Of a stretch of DNA of 7,116 nucleotides, positions 1 to 5,253 are shown piece after piece; position 1 is the first letter of the stretch; every line of letters begins with the position of its first letter. Source of the DNA: Oscillospiraceae bacterium. GTDB lineage: Bacteria; Bacillota; Clostridia; Oscillospirales; Oscillospiraceae. Below the pieces are notes generated by a model. It saw only the letters and a program-made list of their open reading frames with translations. It had not been told where the DNA came from and ran no database searches. Both the position numbers and the translations under genes were made by a program. The stretch covers positions 1-7,116 of the forward strand of contig WRMX01000092.1 in the NCBI GenBank assembly GCA_009776905.1, given 5' to 3'.

Positions 1-1094
1 CCACCGCCGCTTCCACCGAAGCCGCCGAAACCGCCAAAACCGCCGCTCGACCGCCCGCTGCCGGAGCGTCCTGCGCCACCGCCGGAAAACCCGCCCCCGC
101 CGCTTCTGTTGCCGCCGCCGGAACTCCCGCCGAAACCACCGAAGCCGCCTCTCCCCGGGCGATATCCGCTGCTCGGACGCCCTCCGCCGGAACCGCGCGG
201 CGGCCCTCCAAAACCACCCGGGCCGCGGGGTCCGCGTGGTCCGCGCCAGTTATTGCGATACCATACGCGGTATGGGCGCTGATATCCCCACATATACCAC
301 CAGTGATATCGTGGGAGAGGCATCCCCATATGGACATAATATGCCCTGTGGCGGCGCCTGTCGGCTCTGATTGCAGCAAAGATTATTATTAAAACGATGA
401 CGATAACAATCACCAGCATCGTGCTGAAAGCATCCGCGCCGTAACTGCGTCCATAGGAATAATACCTATAGGGATTCCACTGCCCGTTATCAGGCATCGT
501 ATTCGCATTGGAGTATGAATTATCAGGAGCCGGCGCATTGGAGTATGAATTATCAGGAGCCGAACCGTAGCTATCTTGTTCATCGGTGAAAACTCCATAA
601 TAATCAGCATACCAGGAAAAAAGCGCTTCGCAGATGCTCTGCACCGCATCATCAAACCTATATTCATCAACCGCCGGCCAAAAATAAGTTTCGAGATAAT
701 CATTGGCCATTCTGCTCGTGAATGCGCCTGAAATCCCGGCGCCCACCTCCAGCCAGCCCTTCAGCTCCTCTGTCGAAAGCAGCAGGAGCATTCCGTTGTT
801 GCCGCCTTCAAGGCTTCCGACACGCCATGTATTGAACAACTCGGCGGCATATTCGTCCGAAGGGATGCCGTTGAGATATTCGACTGTGACAATGACGATC
901 TGCGCGCCATTGCACATTTCCTCGAGGTCGATATTTGCAGATATGATCCTTTCCCGCGTCGTTTCCGTCAAGACGCCGGCGCTGTCAGTAACATAATAGT
1001 CCTGGCTCTGCTCGACAAGCGCCATCGCTGTCGGCGCTATGAAGCAAAGGGCAAGGGTCATTAGAAGTACGATTGAGATATGCGTTTTTTTCAC
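1..1094 (-). CDS. TPM-domain protein with signal peptide, one TM helix and Gly-rich C-terminal tail (C-terminus off window)
   Basis: The frame is open from a GTG at 1094 to the window edge (364 codons, no stop), so the C-terminus is missing. The GTG start is supported by GGAGG at 1105-1101, six bases upstream. Residues 1-25 look like a signal peptide (VKKTHISIVLL... ending in AMA). Residues about 33-170 match the TPM domain: YYVTDSAGVL, then GAQIVIVTV, then an LFNTWRVG segment, NNGMLLLLS and LEVGAGISG. A linker with a duplicated decapeptide follows, then a TM helix at about 225-243, a Trp/Tyr/Arg-rich stretch (about 246-284) and a Gly/Ser/Phe/Arg tail from about 285. TPM proteins are known as extracytoplasmic, membrane-anchored proteins; some have phosphatase activity or help photosystem repair, and most are uncharacterised. 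The gene is last in a minus-strand cluster with XpaC-, TelA- and LemA-like genes, which suggests an envelope or stress role. Domain call is firm; the substrate is unknown. Confidence 0.88.
   Translation of the reverse strand, partial: MKKTHISIVLLMTLALCFIAPTAMALVEQSQDYYVTDSAGVLTETTRERIISANIDLEEMCNGAQIVIVTVEYLNGIPSDEYAAELFNTWRVGSLEGGNNGMLLLLSTEELKGWLEVGAGISGAFTSRMANDYLETYFWPAVDEYRFDDAVQSICEALFSWYADYYGVFTDEQDSYGSAPDNSYSNAPAPDNSYSNANTMPDNGQWNPYRYYSYGRSYGADAFSTMLVIVIVIVLIIIFAAIRADRRRHRAYYVHMGMPLPRYHWWYMWGYQRPYRVWYRNNWRGPRGPRGPGGFGGPPRGSGGGRPSSGYRPGRGGFGGFGGSSGGGNRSGGGGFSGGGAGRSGSGRSSGGFGGFGGFGGSGG
504..562 (-). repeat. In-frame 30-bp tandem duplication in the TPM-protein linker
   Basis: The 29 bases at 504-532 recur exactly at 534-562, a period of 30 bp. 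On the minus strand the unit encodes the decapeptide APDNSYSNAP-like module twice (PDNSYSNA-P-A-PDNSYSNA). A third, diverged PDN follows at PDNGQWNP. The identical nucleotides point to a recent duplication. It lies between the TPM domain and the TM helix, where linker length is probably tolerated. Confidence 0.9.
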
Positions 1095-1100
1095 AGGATA

Positions 1101-1105
1101 CCTCC
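1101..1105 (-). promoter_or_regulatory. Ribosome binding site fixing the GTG start of the TPM gene
   Basis: The minus strand reads GGAGG here, followed by six bases and GTG at 1094. This decides for the GTG over the in-frame internal ATG codons, which would destroy the signal peptide. Confidence 0.8.
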
Positions 1106-1118
1106 AAGCAGTAGTAAG

Positions 1119-1147
1119 ATTCTTCGGTCGCAGGCTCCCCTCAGAAT
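1119..1147 (-). other. RNA-like hairpin with stacked tandem G-A mismatches, repeat copy 1
   Basis: This has the same architecture as copy 2, with a five-pair outer stem (ATTCT with AGAAT) and the same two GA/GA tandem mismatches. One strand has an extra G (GGG opposite CC), so a single-base bulge is expected. The inner turn reads GCCTGC instead of GCTTGC. Conservation of the mismatch positions in both copies suggests the structure rather than the sequence alone matters. Confidence 0.5.
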
Positions 1148-1184
1148 GACACTTATAGAAATGCTAAGTACAAAAGTAGTAAGA

Positions 1185-1210
1185 TTCTTCGGTCGCAAGC
1201 TCCCTCAGAA
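1185..1210 (-). other. RNA-like hairpin with stacked tandem G-A mismatches, repeat copy 2
   Basis: Read on the minus strand, this 26-base segment is fully symmetrical if sheared G-A pairs are allowed. It has an outer four-pair stem (TTCT with AGAA), a GA/GA tandem mismatch, two pairs (GG with CC), a second GA/GA tandem mismatch, then GC pairs closing over a CTTG-type tetraloop. On the plus strand the same places would be unstable T-C mismatches, so the minus-strand RNA is the likely folded form. That is also the direction of the flanking genes. The function is unknown. Confidence 0.55.
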
Positions 1211-1255
1211 CGACACGCACAGAAATGCTCAGCTAAAGAACAAAATGGGATGCCA

Positions 1256-1810
1256 TCAAAACATCTCCGGAGGCGCGGCCGACAGCACCCTGCCGATAAG
1301 GCGCGTGATGTTGCTACGCTCATCCCAGCGCTCTGAAGCCGCTCGGTTATATTCCGAAGCGCGAATAAATTCCTCGGCTCCGACAATCGTTGCGGAATAG
1401 CTGTCTATGGCAGCTTGATCGCGATCTGTAATATCAATGTCAGAAGCCGCCTTCAAAAGGCTATATACATACCCCGACAACATTCTATACGCATTGCTCT
1501 TGCCGGAAATGCTCTCCGATTCGACCATGCTGCGCCGCCATTCGATGACAACCTGCGCATTATCATGCAGCATCGGATAGTTGATCAGAATTGTCGCAAG
1601 GCCGAGCGAAGCCTCAGCATGCTTATCAAGCTGCGCGGCAAGGCCGGGCTGCCTGTATCCCCCGCTTTCGAGATACACGCCGTCATAAAACATAGCTTCC
1701 GCTTCCCGCGAAAGGCGTACTAAGGATTTATTCACGCTGATCAGCGTCGCGGCGATGACGACGATAATTGTGACCAACAGCGCAAATTTCCTATTCTTGA
1801 AAAGCCCCAT
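1256..1810 (-). CDS. Small LemA-like membrane-anchored protein
   Basis: The product has 184 residues, with a short basic N-terminus (MGLFKNRK) and a single TM helix at about residues 9-27. The segment NKSLVRLSREAEAMFYDGV follows. It resembles the YNSLV...VEEAW start of LemA proteins but lacks their usual RRxDLIPNLV motif; here the region reads GYRQPGLAAQLDKHAEASLGLA. The end (EYNRAASERWDERSNITRLIGRV...PPEMF) matches the LemA pattern YNxxVxxYN...FP...GF...F only loosely. I infer a diverged LemA-type helical bundle. Its ATG directly follows the TAA of telA with no gap and with only a weak GAGAG upstream, so translation is probably coupled to telA. LemA and TPM proteins are often neighbours, which supports the call. 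Exact function is unknown. Confidence 0.72.
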   Translation of the reverse strand: MGLFKNRKFALLVTIIVVIAATLISVNKSLVRLSREAEAMFYDGVYLESGGYRQPGLAAQLDKHAEASLGLATILINYPMLHDNAQVVIEWRRSMVESESISGKSNAYRMLSGYVYSLLKAASDIDITDRDQAAIDSYSATIVGAEEFIRASEYNRAASERWDERSNITRLIGRVLSAAPPEMF

Positions 1811-2974
1811 TTATTTGTCTCTCAGTTCAAGCAGCTTTTGTTTTAGCTCGCTTTCGATGCGCCCAAGCTCGACCTCCGCCGCACGTCGCCGTTGGCTGCC
1901 TTCGGACTGGATTGTGCGGACCTCCTCCAAAGTCTCTATGAGCCGTTGGTTTGTTGAGACGAGAGTCTCGATGTCGACGATGCCACGTTCAGATTCTTTG
2001 GCGATTTCAACAGTACCCTGCTTGAGCTTCTCTGCATTTTTCACGAGCAACTCATTCGTCATGTTCGTGACCTGTCTCTGAGCCTCCATGGCCTGTTGCG
2101 AATGATGCATGCCCAAAGCGAGAACCATCTGGCTTTTCCAGAGCGGAATCGTATTGACGATCGATGTTTGAATTTTCTCCACCATCAACGTATCGTTGTT
2201 TTGAATGAGACGAATCTGCGGAGCCATTTGAATGGAAATCATGCGAGTGAGCTCAAGATCGTGCAGCTTTTTTTCAAAACGGTTGACCATGTTCGCATAA
2301 TCATTGGCGGCCTGCGCGTCCTCCGGCAGACCGGATTCCGACGCTTTCCGCCGTAGCTCCGGCAAAACGGTGTTCGAGCACTCCTCCAACTTTTGCTTGC
2401 CGGCAATGATATACATCGTGAGCTCTTTGAAATAAGCTTGGTTTACTTCATACATTTTGTCTAACACTGCGGAATCCTTCAACAACGTGTACTGCTGTTT
2501 TTCAAGCATCTCCGCGATTTTATCGACATTGACGGAAACCTTGTCGTATTCGGTTTTCATGGTTGCGATCTTTGTCTGGACCTTCTTCTTCATGCCCAGA
2601 AAGCCCTTTTTGTCGCCATCATCGGCAGAAAAGCCTTTCAACTGCATGACCAGCTCGGACAGCATGCCGCCAACCTCGCCCATGTCTTTCGTGCGCACGC
2701 TGTTGAGCGTGCTTTCGGAAAAACTTGCGATGTTGCGTTGCGAAGCCGCGCCGTATGTCAAAATCGCGTTTGTGTCGGTGATATCGATCTTTGCGGCGAA
2801 ATCGCGAACCAGCTTTTGTTCGGCATCGCTTAGCTGGCTGATGTCCAGCTTGACCGGCGGCTCGTCCTTTTTCAGCTCCAGAACATTCTCTGCGGGGACC
2901 GCGACCGTATCGACTGCGTTGTCAGGATCTAGCGTAAGCGTGGGCACATATTCCATTGCGTTCATCTCGTCCAT
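1811..2974 (-). CDS. telA: TelA/KlaA-family toxic anion (tellurite) resistance protein
   Basis: The product has 387 residues, the usual size for the TelA family. After an N-terminal segment with YVPTLTLDPDN it is nearly all helical, with no TM segment or signal peptide. Recognisable family stretches are about residues 160-250 (VDKIAEMLEKQQYTLLKD, then KMYEVNQAYFKELTMYI), NRFEKKLHDLELTRMISIQMAPQIRLIQNND, and IVNTIPLWKSQMVLALG. A Glu/Arg-rich coiled coil forms the C-terminus. The family was named from plasmid tellurite resistance, but in Bacillota chromosomes it is tied to cell-envelope stress and its biochemical activity is not known. AGGAG at 2987-2983, eight bases before the ATG, supports the start. 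It lies 18 bp after the xpaC-like stop and abuts the LemA-like gene, so co-transcription is likely. Confidence 0.9.
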   Translation of the reverse strand: MDEMNAMEYVPTLTLDPDNAVDTVAVPAENVLELKKDEPPVKLDISQLSDAEQKLVRDFAAKIDITDTNAILTYGAASQRNIASFSESTLNSVRTKDMGEVGGMLSELVMQLKGFSADDGDKKGFLGMKKKVQTKIATMKTEYDKVSVNVDKIAEMLEKQQYTLLKDSAVLDKMYEVNQAYFKELTMYIIAGKQKLEECSNTVLPELRRKASESGLPEDAQAANDYANMVNRFEKKLHDLELTRMISIQMAPQIRLIQNNDTLMVEKIQTSIVNTIPLWKSQMVLALGMHHSQQAMEAQRQVTNMTNELLVKNAEKLKQGTVEIAKESERGIVDIETLVSTNQRLIETLEEVRTIQSEGSQRRRAAEVELGRIESELKQKLLELRDK

Positions 2975-2992
2975 GATAATGTCTCCTCTCTT

Positions 2993-3634
2993 CTATTGAA
3001 AATCCTTGCCGGAAAGCCCTTCTCTTTTTAACATGCTTTCCAGCACTTTTATATCTGATTCGATGTCCAGCGCCTGGTTTTCAAACAACGAATCGAAAAG
3101 CTTCTTATAACTATCAAGTATCATATCAAGCGCGCTGTCTATCCGCTCCAATGAACCTGACAAATTATCCCCGGAAATGCCGCTTCTGCCAAACCTATCG
3201 TAAGCATGCAGCAATTTAATCGTCGTAGGGAGATGATATCCTGCAAATCTCTTCACTTGCGCATAATCTTCGGGGTCGTCGAGCAGATCCTTGAAGATTT
3301 TATCCGTAACGAAAATGATGTCGTCGATTTTTGCCTTCAAATCATCCCCGGATATCGCGTCGCGCAATGCGCGCATCTCGGAAACGGCTCTCTCCCCCTC
3401 CGCAAGCAACGCGTCGATTTTGTCGTCGCCCGAGCGTTCCGGCTCTGCCGGGGTTTCCACTTTGATTGTTTTGCCGGGGAACAGGAGGGAGAGCAAGGTA
3501 TATGCTGCGATAGCCGCGCAAACGAGGAAAATATAGTGCGTCGTTTTATATAATGGGAAAATAATGCAGTATATGGCCCAGACCGCGGCGATGCCATATA
3601 TCGGAACCGCTGATTTTATTTTTATTTCTCGCAT
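2993..3634 (-). CDS. xpaC: XpaC-like membrane protein (5-bromo-4-chloroindolyl phosphate hydrolysis family)
   Basis: The product has 213 residues counted from the ATG at 3634 (MREIKIKSAVPIYG). Two close TM helices lie at about residues 9-28 and 33-52, separated by the short loop YKTTH. A soluble helical domain of about 155 residues follows (DDKIDALLAEGERAVSEMRALRDAI, then DDIIFVTDKIFKDLLDDPEDYAQVKRFAGYHLPTTIKLLHAYDRF). The motif of hydrophobic-YHLPTTIKLLxxYDxF is typical of the XpaC family. The family name comes from a screen with a chromogenic phosphate; no hydrolase active site is evident here and the true activity is unknown. The location next to telA is the usual one, and a physical complex of XpaC and TelA at the membrane is a plausible inference. 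It is the first gene of the leftward cluster. A longer version from a TTG at 3694 is possible but has no ribosome binding site. Confidence 0.85.
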   Translation of the reverse strand: MREIKIKSAVPIYGIAAVWAIYCIIFPLYKTTHYIFLVCAAIAAYTLLSLLFPGKTIKVETPAEPERSGDDKIDALLAEGERAVSEMRALRDAISGDDLKAKIDDIIFVTDKIFKDLLDDPEDYAQVKRFAGYHLPTTIKLLHAYDRFGRSGISGDNLSGSLERIDSALDMILDSYKKLFDSLFENQALDIESDIKVLESMLKREGLSGKDFQ

Positions 3635-3639
3635 GGACG

Positions 3640-3645
3640 CCTCCT
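3640..3645 (-). promoter_or_regulatory. Ribosome binding site fixing the xpaC start
   Basis: The minus strand reads AGGAGG here, five bases before the ATG at 3634. This selects the 213-residue product over the 20-residue longer one. Confidence 0.85.
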
Positions 3646-3719
3646 GTATTGTGATGTTGGCGTGGAGTTTTTTATGCATTGACTTTGCGTTCAATTTGTA
3701 TATTATAGTATTGTGTGGT

Positions 3720-3748
3720 ATTATACATCATATGTCTTTAATTTTCAT
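3720..3748 (-). promoter_or_regulatory. Predicted promoter of the xpaC-telA-LemA-like(-TPM) cluster
   Basis: On the minus strand, ATGAAA at 3748-3743 (4 of 6 matches to TTGACA) is 17 bases from a perfect TATAAT at 3725-3720. The expected start point is near 3713, giving a leader of about 80 bases before the xpaC ATG. A second TATAAT at 3707-3702 has no good -35 partner and is a weaker alternative. Confidence 0.55.
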
Positions 3749-3770
3749 TAAATTTCTGTAAATGTATAAT
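3742..3770 (+). promoter_or_regulatory. rpe: Predicted promoter of rpe and the genes after it
   Basis: TTTTCA at 3742-3747 (4 of 6 matches to TTGACA) is 17 bases from a perfect TATAAT at 3765-3770. The expected start point is near 3777, leaving a leader of about 34 bases before the rpe ATG. The -35 overlaps the leftward -35 on the other strand. Confidence 0.58.
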
Positions 3771-3810
3771 GAGCAGTTGATTATGATAGAAACAAATATT
3801 CGGAGCTGAC

Positions 3811-4467
3811 ATGATTAAGATATCCCCATCGATACTTATGGCCGATTTTGCCAATCTTGGCGATGAAATTAAGAGCGTAAGCAGCGCGGATTATTTACAT
3901 TTCGACGTCATGGACGGAGTGTTCGTCCCAAATATATCAATAGGGCTGCCGGTTCTTGAATCTGTACGCAAGGTGACAGATATGTTGCTTGATGTGCATC
4001 TCATGATCGCGTCCCCGCACAAATATACAGCGCGTTTTGCCCAGGCCGGCGCGGACATCGTCGTGTTCCATGTCGAGGCTGAAATGCCTGCGAACATTAG
4101 CTTTGCCATCAACGAGCTTCATGCTTTGGGCAAAAAATCCGGTTTGTCGATCAAGCCGGATACCGCTGTTTCCGCGCTCGCGCCATTTATGGACTTATTG
4201 GATGTCGTATTGGTGATGGCCGTTGAGCCCGGTTTCGGGGGACAGTCTTTTATGAATGCGGCATTGCCGAAAATCGCGGAGTTGCGATATTTGATCGATG
4301 CCAAAAACCTGCATTGCGATATCGAGGTCGATGGGGGCATAAACCCCGATACTGCAAGGCTGTGCATCGAGGCGGGCGCGACTGTCCTTGTCGCCGGCAA
4401 CGATGTTTTTCGCGCTGCTGACAGAGCGGCGCGTATCATGGAGCTGCGCTCTGCATGCATGATGTGA
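3811..4467 (+). CDS. rpe: Ribulose-phosphate 3-epimerase
   Basis: This enzyme interconverts ribulose 5-phosphate and xylulose 5-phosphate in the cytoplasmic pentose phosphate pathway. The 218-residue product is the normal length and a complete TIM barrel. It opens with IKISPSILMADFANLG, where S7 and L9 are in the substrate pocket. The metal-binding and catalytic set is complete: H30 and D32 (YLHFDVMDG), H63 (DVHLMI), and D174 in the IEVDGGIN phosphate-side motif. The flexible loop is MAVEPGFGGQ (136-145), and the phosphate-binding end reads AGATVLVAGNDVF. GGAG at 3802-3805, five bases before the ATG, supports the start. It is the first gene of the rightward unit with its own predicted promoter. 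In many Bacillota rpe follows rsgA, which is not the case here. The assignment is secure. Confidence 0.97.
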   Translation: MIKISPSILMADFANLGDEIKSVSSADYLHFDVMDGVFVPNISIGLPVLESVRKVTDMLLDVHLMIASPHKYTARFAQAGADIVVFHVEAEMPANISFAINELHALGKKSGLSIKPDTAVSALAPFMDLLDVVLVMAVEPGFGGQSFMNAALPKIAELRYLIDAKNLHCDIEVDGGINPDTARLCIEAGATVLVAGNDVFRAADRAARIMELRSACMM

Positions 4468-4470
4468 GGT

Positions 4471-4559
4471 CTGATGCCGGTGCAATTCCAGACGCGGCCT
4501 GAACGGCGCCGAACGCAACTGCAAGAACGCACTGATACCGGTGCAATCCCGGACACGGC
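4471..4559 (+). repeat. 28-bp imperfect direct repeat in the rpe-recR gap
   Basis: Bases 4471-4498 (beginning CTGATGCCGGTGCAATTCC) and 4532-4559 (beginning CTGATACCGGTGCAATCCC) match at 24 of 28 positions, and all four differences are transitions. The offset is 61 bases, not a multiple of three. A shorter repeat, GAACGC, occurs at 4511 and 4525 between the copies. Copy 1 can form a five-pair stem (4469-4473 with 4489-4493); copy 2 can form CCGG with CCGG (4538-4541 with 4549-4552). The role is unknown. The rest of the 155-bp gap shows only the recR ribosome binding site. Confidence 0.75.
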
Positions 4560-4581
4560 ACTCGCCTCGTTCGACGACTAA
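4474..4581 (+). CDS. Possible 35-residue small ORF between rpe and recR
   Basis: ATG at 4474 opens a 35-codon frame ending in TAA at 4579-4581. The product (starting MPVQFQTRPERRR and ending ALASFDD) is Arg/Thr/Gln-rich. GAGGT at 4467-4471 could serve as a ribosome binding site, but it is only about two bases from the ATG, closer than usual. I recognise no homologue. The 28-bp repeat copies fall in different frames of this ORF, which argues against it being a repeat-based peptide. It is more likely fortuitous. Confidence 0.15.
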   Translation: MPVQFQTRPERRRTQLQERTDTGAIPDTALASFDD

Positions 4582-4622
4582 GCGGGCAATAACATATCAC
4601 GCTCAGCTTCCGGAGGTAATCG

Positions 4623-5222
4623 ATGGATTTTTTCCCTTCTGCGCTTGAAACCCTAATAGACAAATTCGCGTCGCTGCCCGGCATCGGATATAAGACAGCG
4701 CAGCGGCTTGCATTCTTTGTCCTGTCGCTGCCTGATGAAACGGCTTTGTCTTTTGCAGATGCGATTACCGCCGCAAAGCAAAGCGTCCACTGCTGCGTCG
4801 TTTGCCAAAACCTCACTGACGGCGAGCTTTGCGCGATTTGCAGCAGCCCGAGGCGGGACGCTTCCGTCATTTGCGTCGTGTCTGACCCAAAAGGCGTGCT
4901 TGCCATCGAGCGGTCGCACGAATTTAATGGAATGTACCATGTTCTGCACGGTGTAATTTCGCCGATGAACAATGTCAGCCCTGATGATATCCGGGTCAAG
5001 GAGCTTATGACGCGCGTTTCAGACGGAGGCATCGAAGAGGTCATCATGGCAACGAACCCCGATACCGAGGGCGAGACGACCGCTCGATACATCTCGCGCT
5101 TGTTGTCCCCTTTCGGCGTCAAGGTCACAAGGCTTGCTTATGGCATCCCTGTCGGCGGCAGCCTCGAATTTGCGGATGACGCAACGCTTATGCGCGCTCT
5201 CGAAGGGCGCATGGAAATGTGA
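4623..5222 (+). CDS. recR: Recombination mediator protein RecR
   Basis: RecR works with RecO (and RecF) to load RecA on SSB-coated single-stranded DNA during gap repair. The 199-residue product has the normal length and order. A helix-hairpin-helix lies at about residues 10-35 (LPGIGYKTAQRLAFFVL). A four-cysteine zinc site follows (C58, C61, C70, C73). The Toprim domain spans about 81-175 (VICVVSDPKGVLAIERSHEFNGMYHVLHGVISPM) with ATNPDTEGETTARYI. The end carries a Walker-B-like loop and the conserved GIPVGGSLEFADDATLMRALEGR. One oddity is G91 in DPKGV, where Bacillus RecR, as I recall it, has Asp (DPKDV); the usual DGIGPEDI also reads NNVSPDDI. GGAGGT at 4612-4617, five bases before the ATG, gives a strong start. 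In most Bacillota recR follows dnaX and ybaB; here it sits between rpe and rnjA. Confidence 0.97.
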   Translation: MDFFPSALETLIDKFASLPGIGYKTAQRLAFFVLSLPDETALSFADAITAAKQSVHCCVVCQNLTDGELCAICSSPRRDASVICVVSDPKGVLAIERSHEFNGMYHVLHGVISPMNNVSPDDIRVKELMTRVSDGGIEEVIMATNPDTEGETTARYISRLLSPFGVKVTRLAYGIPVGGSLEFADDATLMRALEGRMEM

Positions 5223-5253
5223 AACAATATTTATCAAGGAGTAGATCCGTTAT

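Larger units (their letters stand above)
1111..1245 (-). repeat. Imperfect tandem duplication between the LemA-like and TPM genes
   Basis: Copy 1 (about 1111-1175) is directly followed by copy 2 (about 1176-1245). The first 54-55 bases align with a few substitutions and one single-base indel. The ends align with a further short indel (a shared ACAAAA end). Each copy holds the core AGATTCTTCGGTCGCA on the plus strand. The core resembles a family of short interspersed repeats seen in many bacterial genomes (of the type TTCTGAG...GAAGAATCT); this is from memory, not a search. It fills most of the 161-bp gap and would lie in the leader of the TPM gene if the cluster is one transcript. Confidence 0.85.
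3720..3770. repeat. Inverted repeat joining the two divergent -10 boxes
   Basis: ATTATACAT at 3720-3728 is the exact reverse complement of ATGTATAAT at 3762-3770. Each arm contains one TATAAT box. A nested six-base pair, TTTAAT (3737-3742) and ATTAAA (3747-3752), lies at almost the same centre, near 3745. It may be a regulator site, or simply two good promoters placed back to back. Confidence 0.75.

Noticed and set aside
410..703. 97-residue minus-strand ORF inside the TPM gene
   Set aside because: It is a different frame of the same strand; the TPM frame has the signal peptide, domain motifs and ribosome binding site.
1141..1180. Separate promoter for the TPM gene within repeat copy 1 (TATAAG on the minus strand)
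   Set aside because: No acceptable -35 hexamer lies 16-18 bases upstream, and the equivalent site in copy 2 is not conserved.
1111..1245. CRISPR array
   Set aside because: There are only two copies, they are imperfect and directly abutting, and there is no spacer pattern or cas gene.
2457..2999. 180-residue plus-strand ORF opposite telA
   Set aside because: It lies fully antisense to a well-supported TelA gene, is Ser/Phe-rich as expected of a shadow frame, and matches nothing I know.
3635..3694. Longer XpaC start at the TTG at 3694
   Set aside because: No ribosome binding site precedes it, while AGGAGG sits five bases before the ATG at 3634; it would also begin only about 20 bases after the predicted transcription start.
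4471..4600. Cobalamin riboswitch ahead of recR
   Set aside because: The CCGGTGCAAT-CCCGG-ACACGG pieces recall the central part of B12 riboswitches, but the upstream conserved AGGGAA segment and the CCCGCCACTG box are missing, and recR is not a B12-regulated gene.
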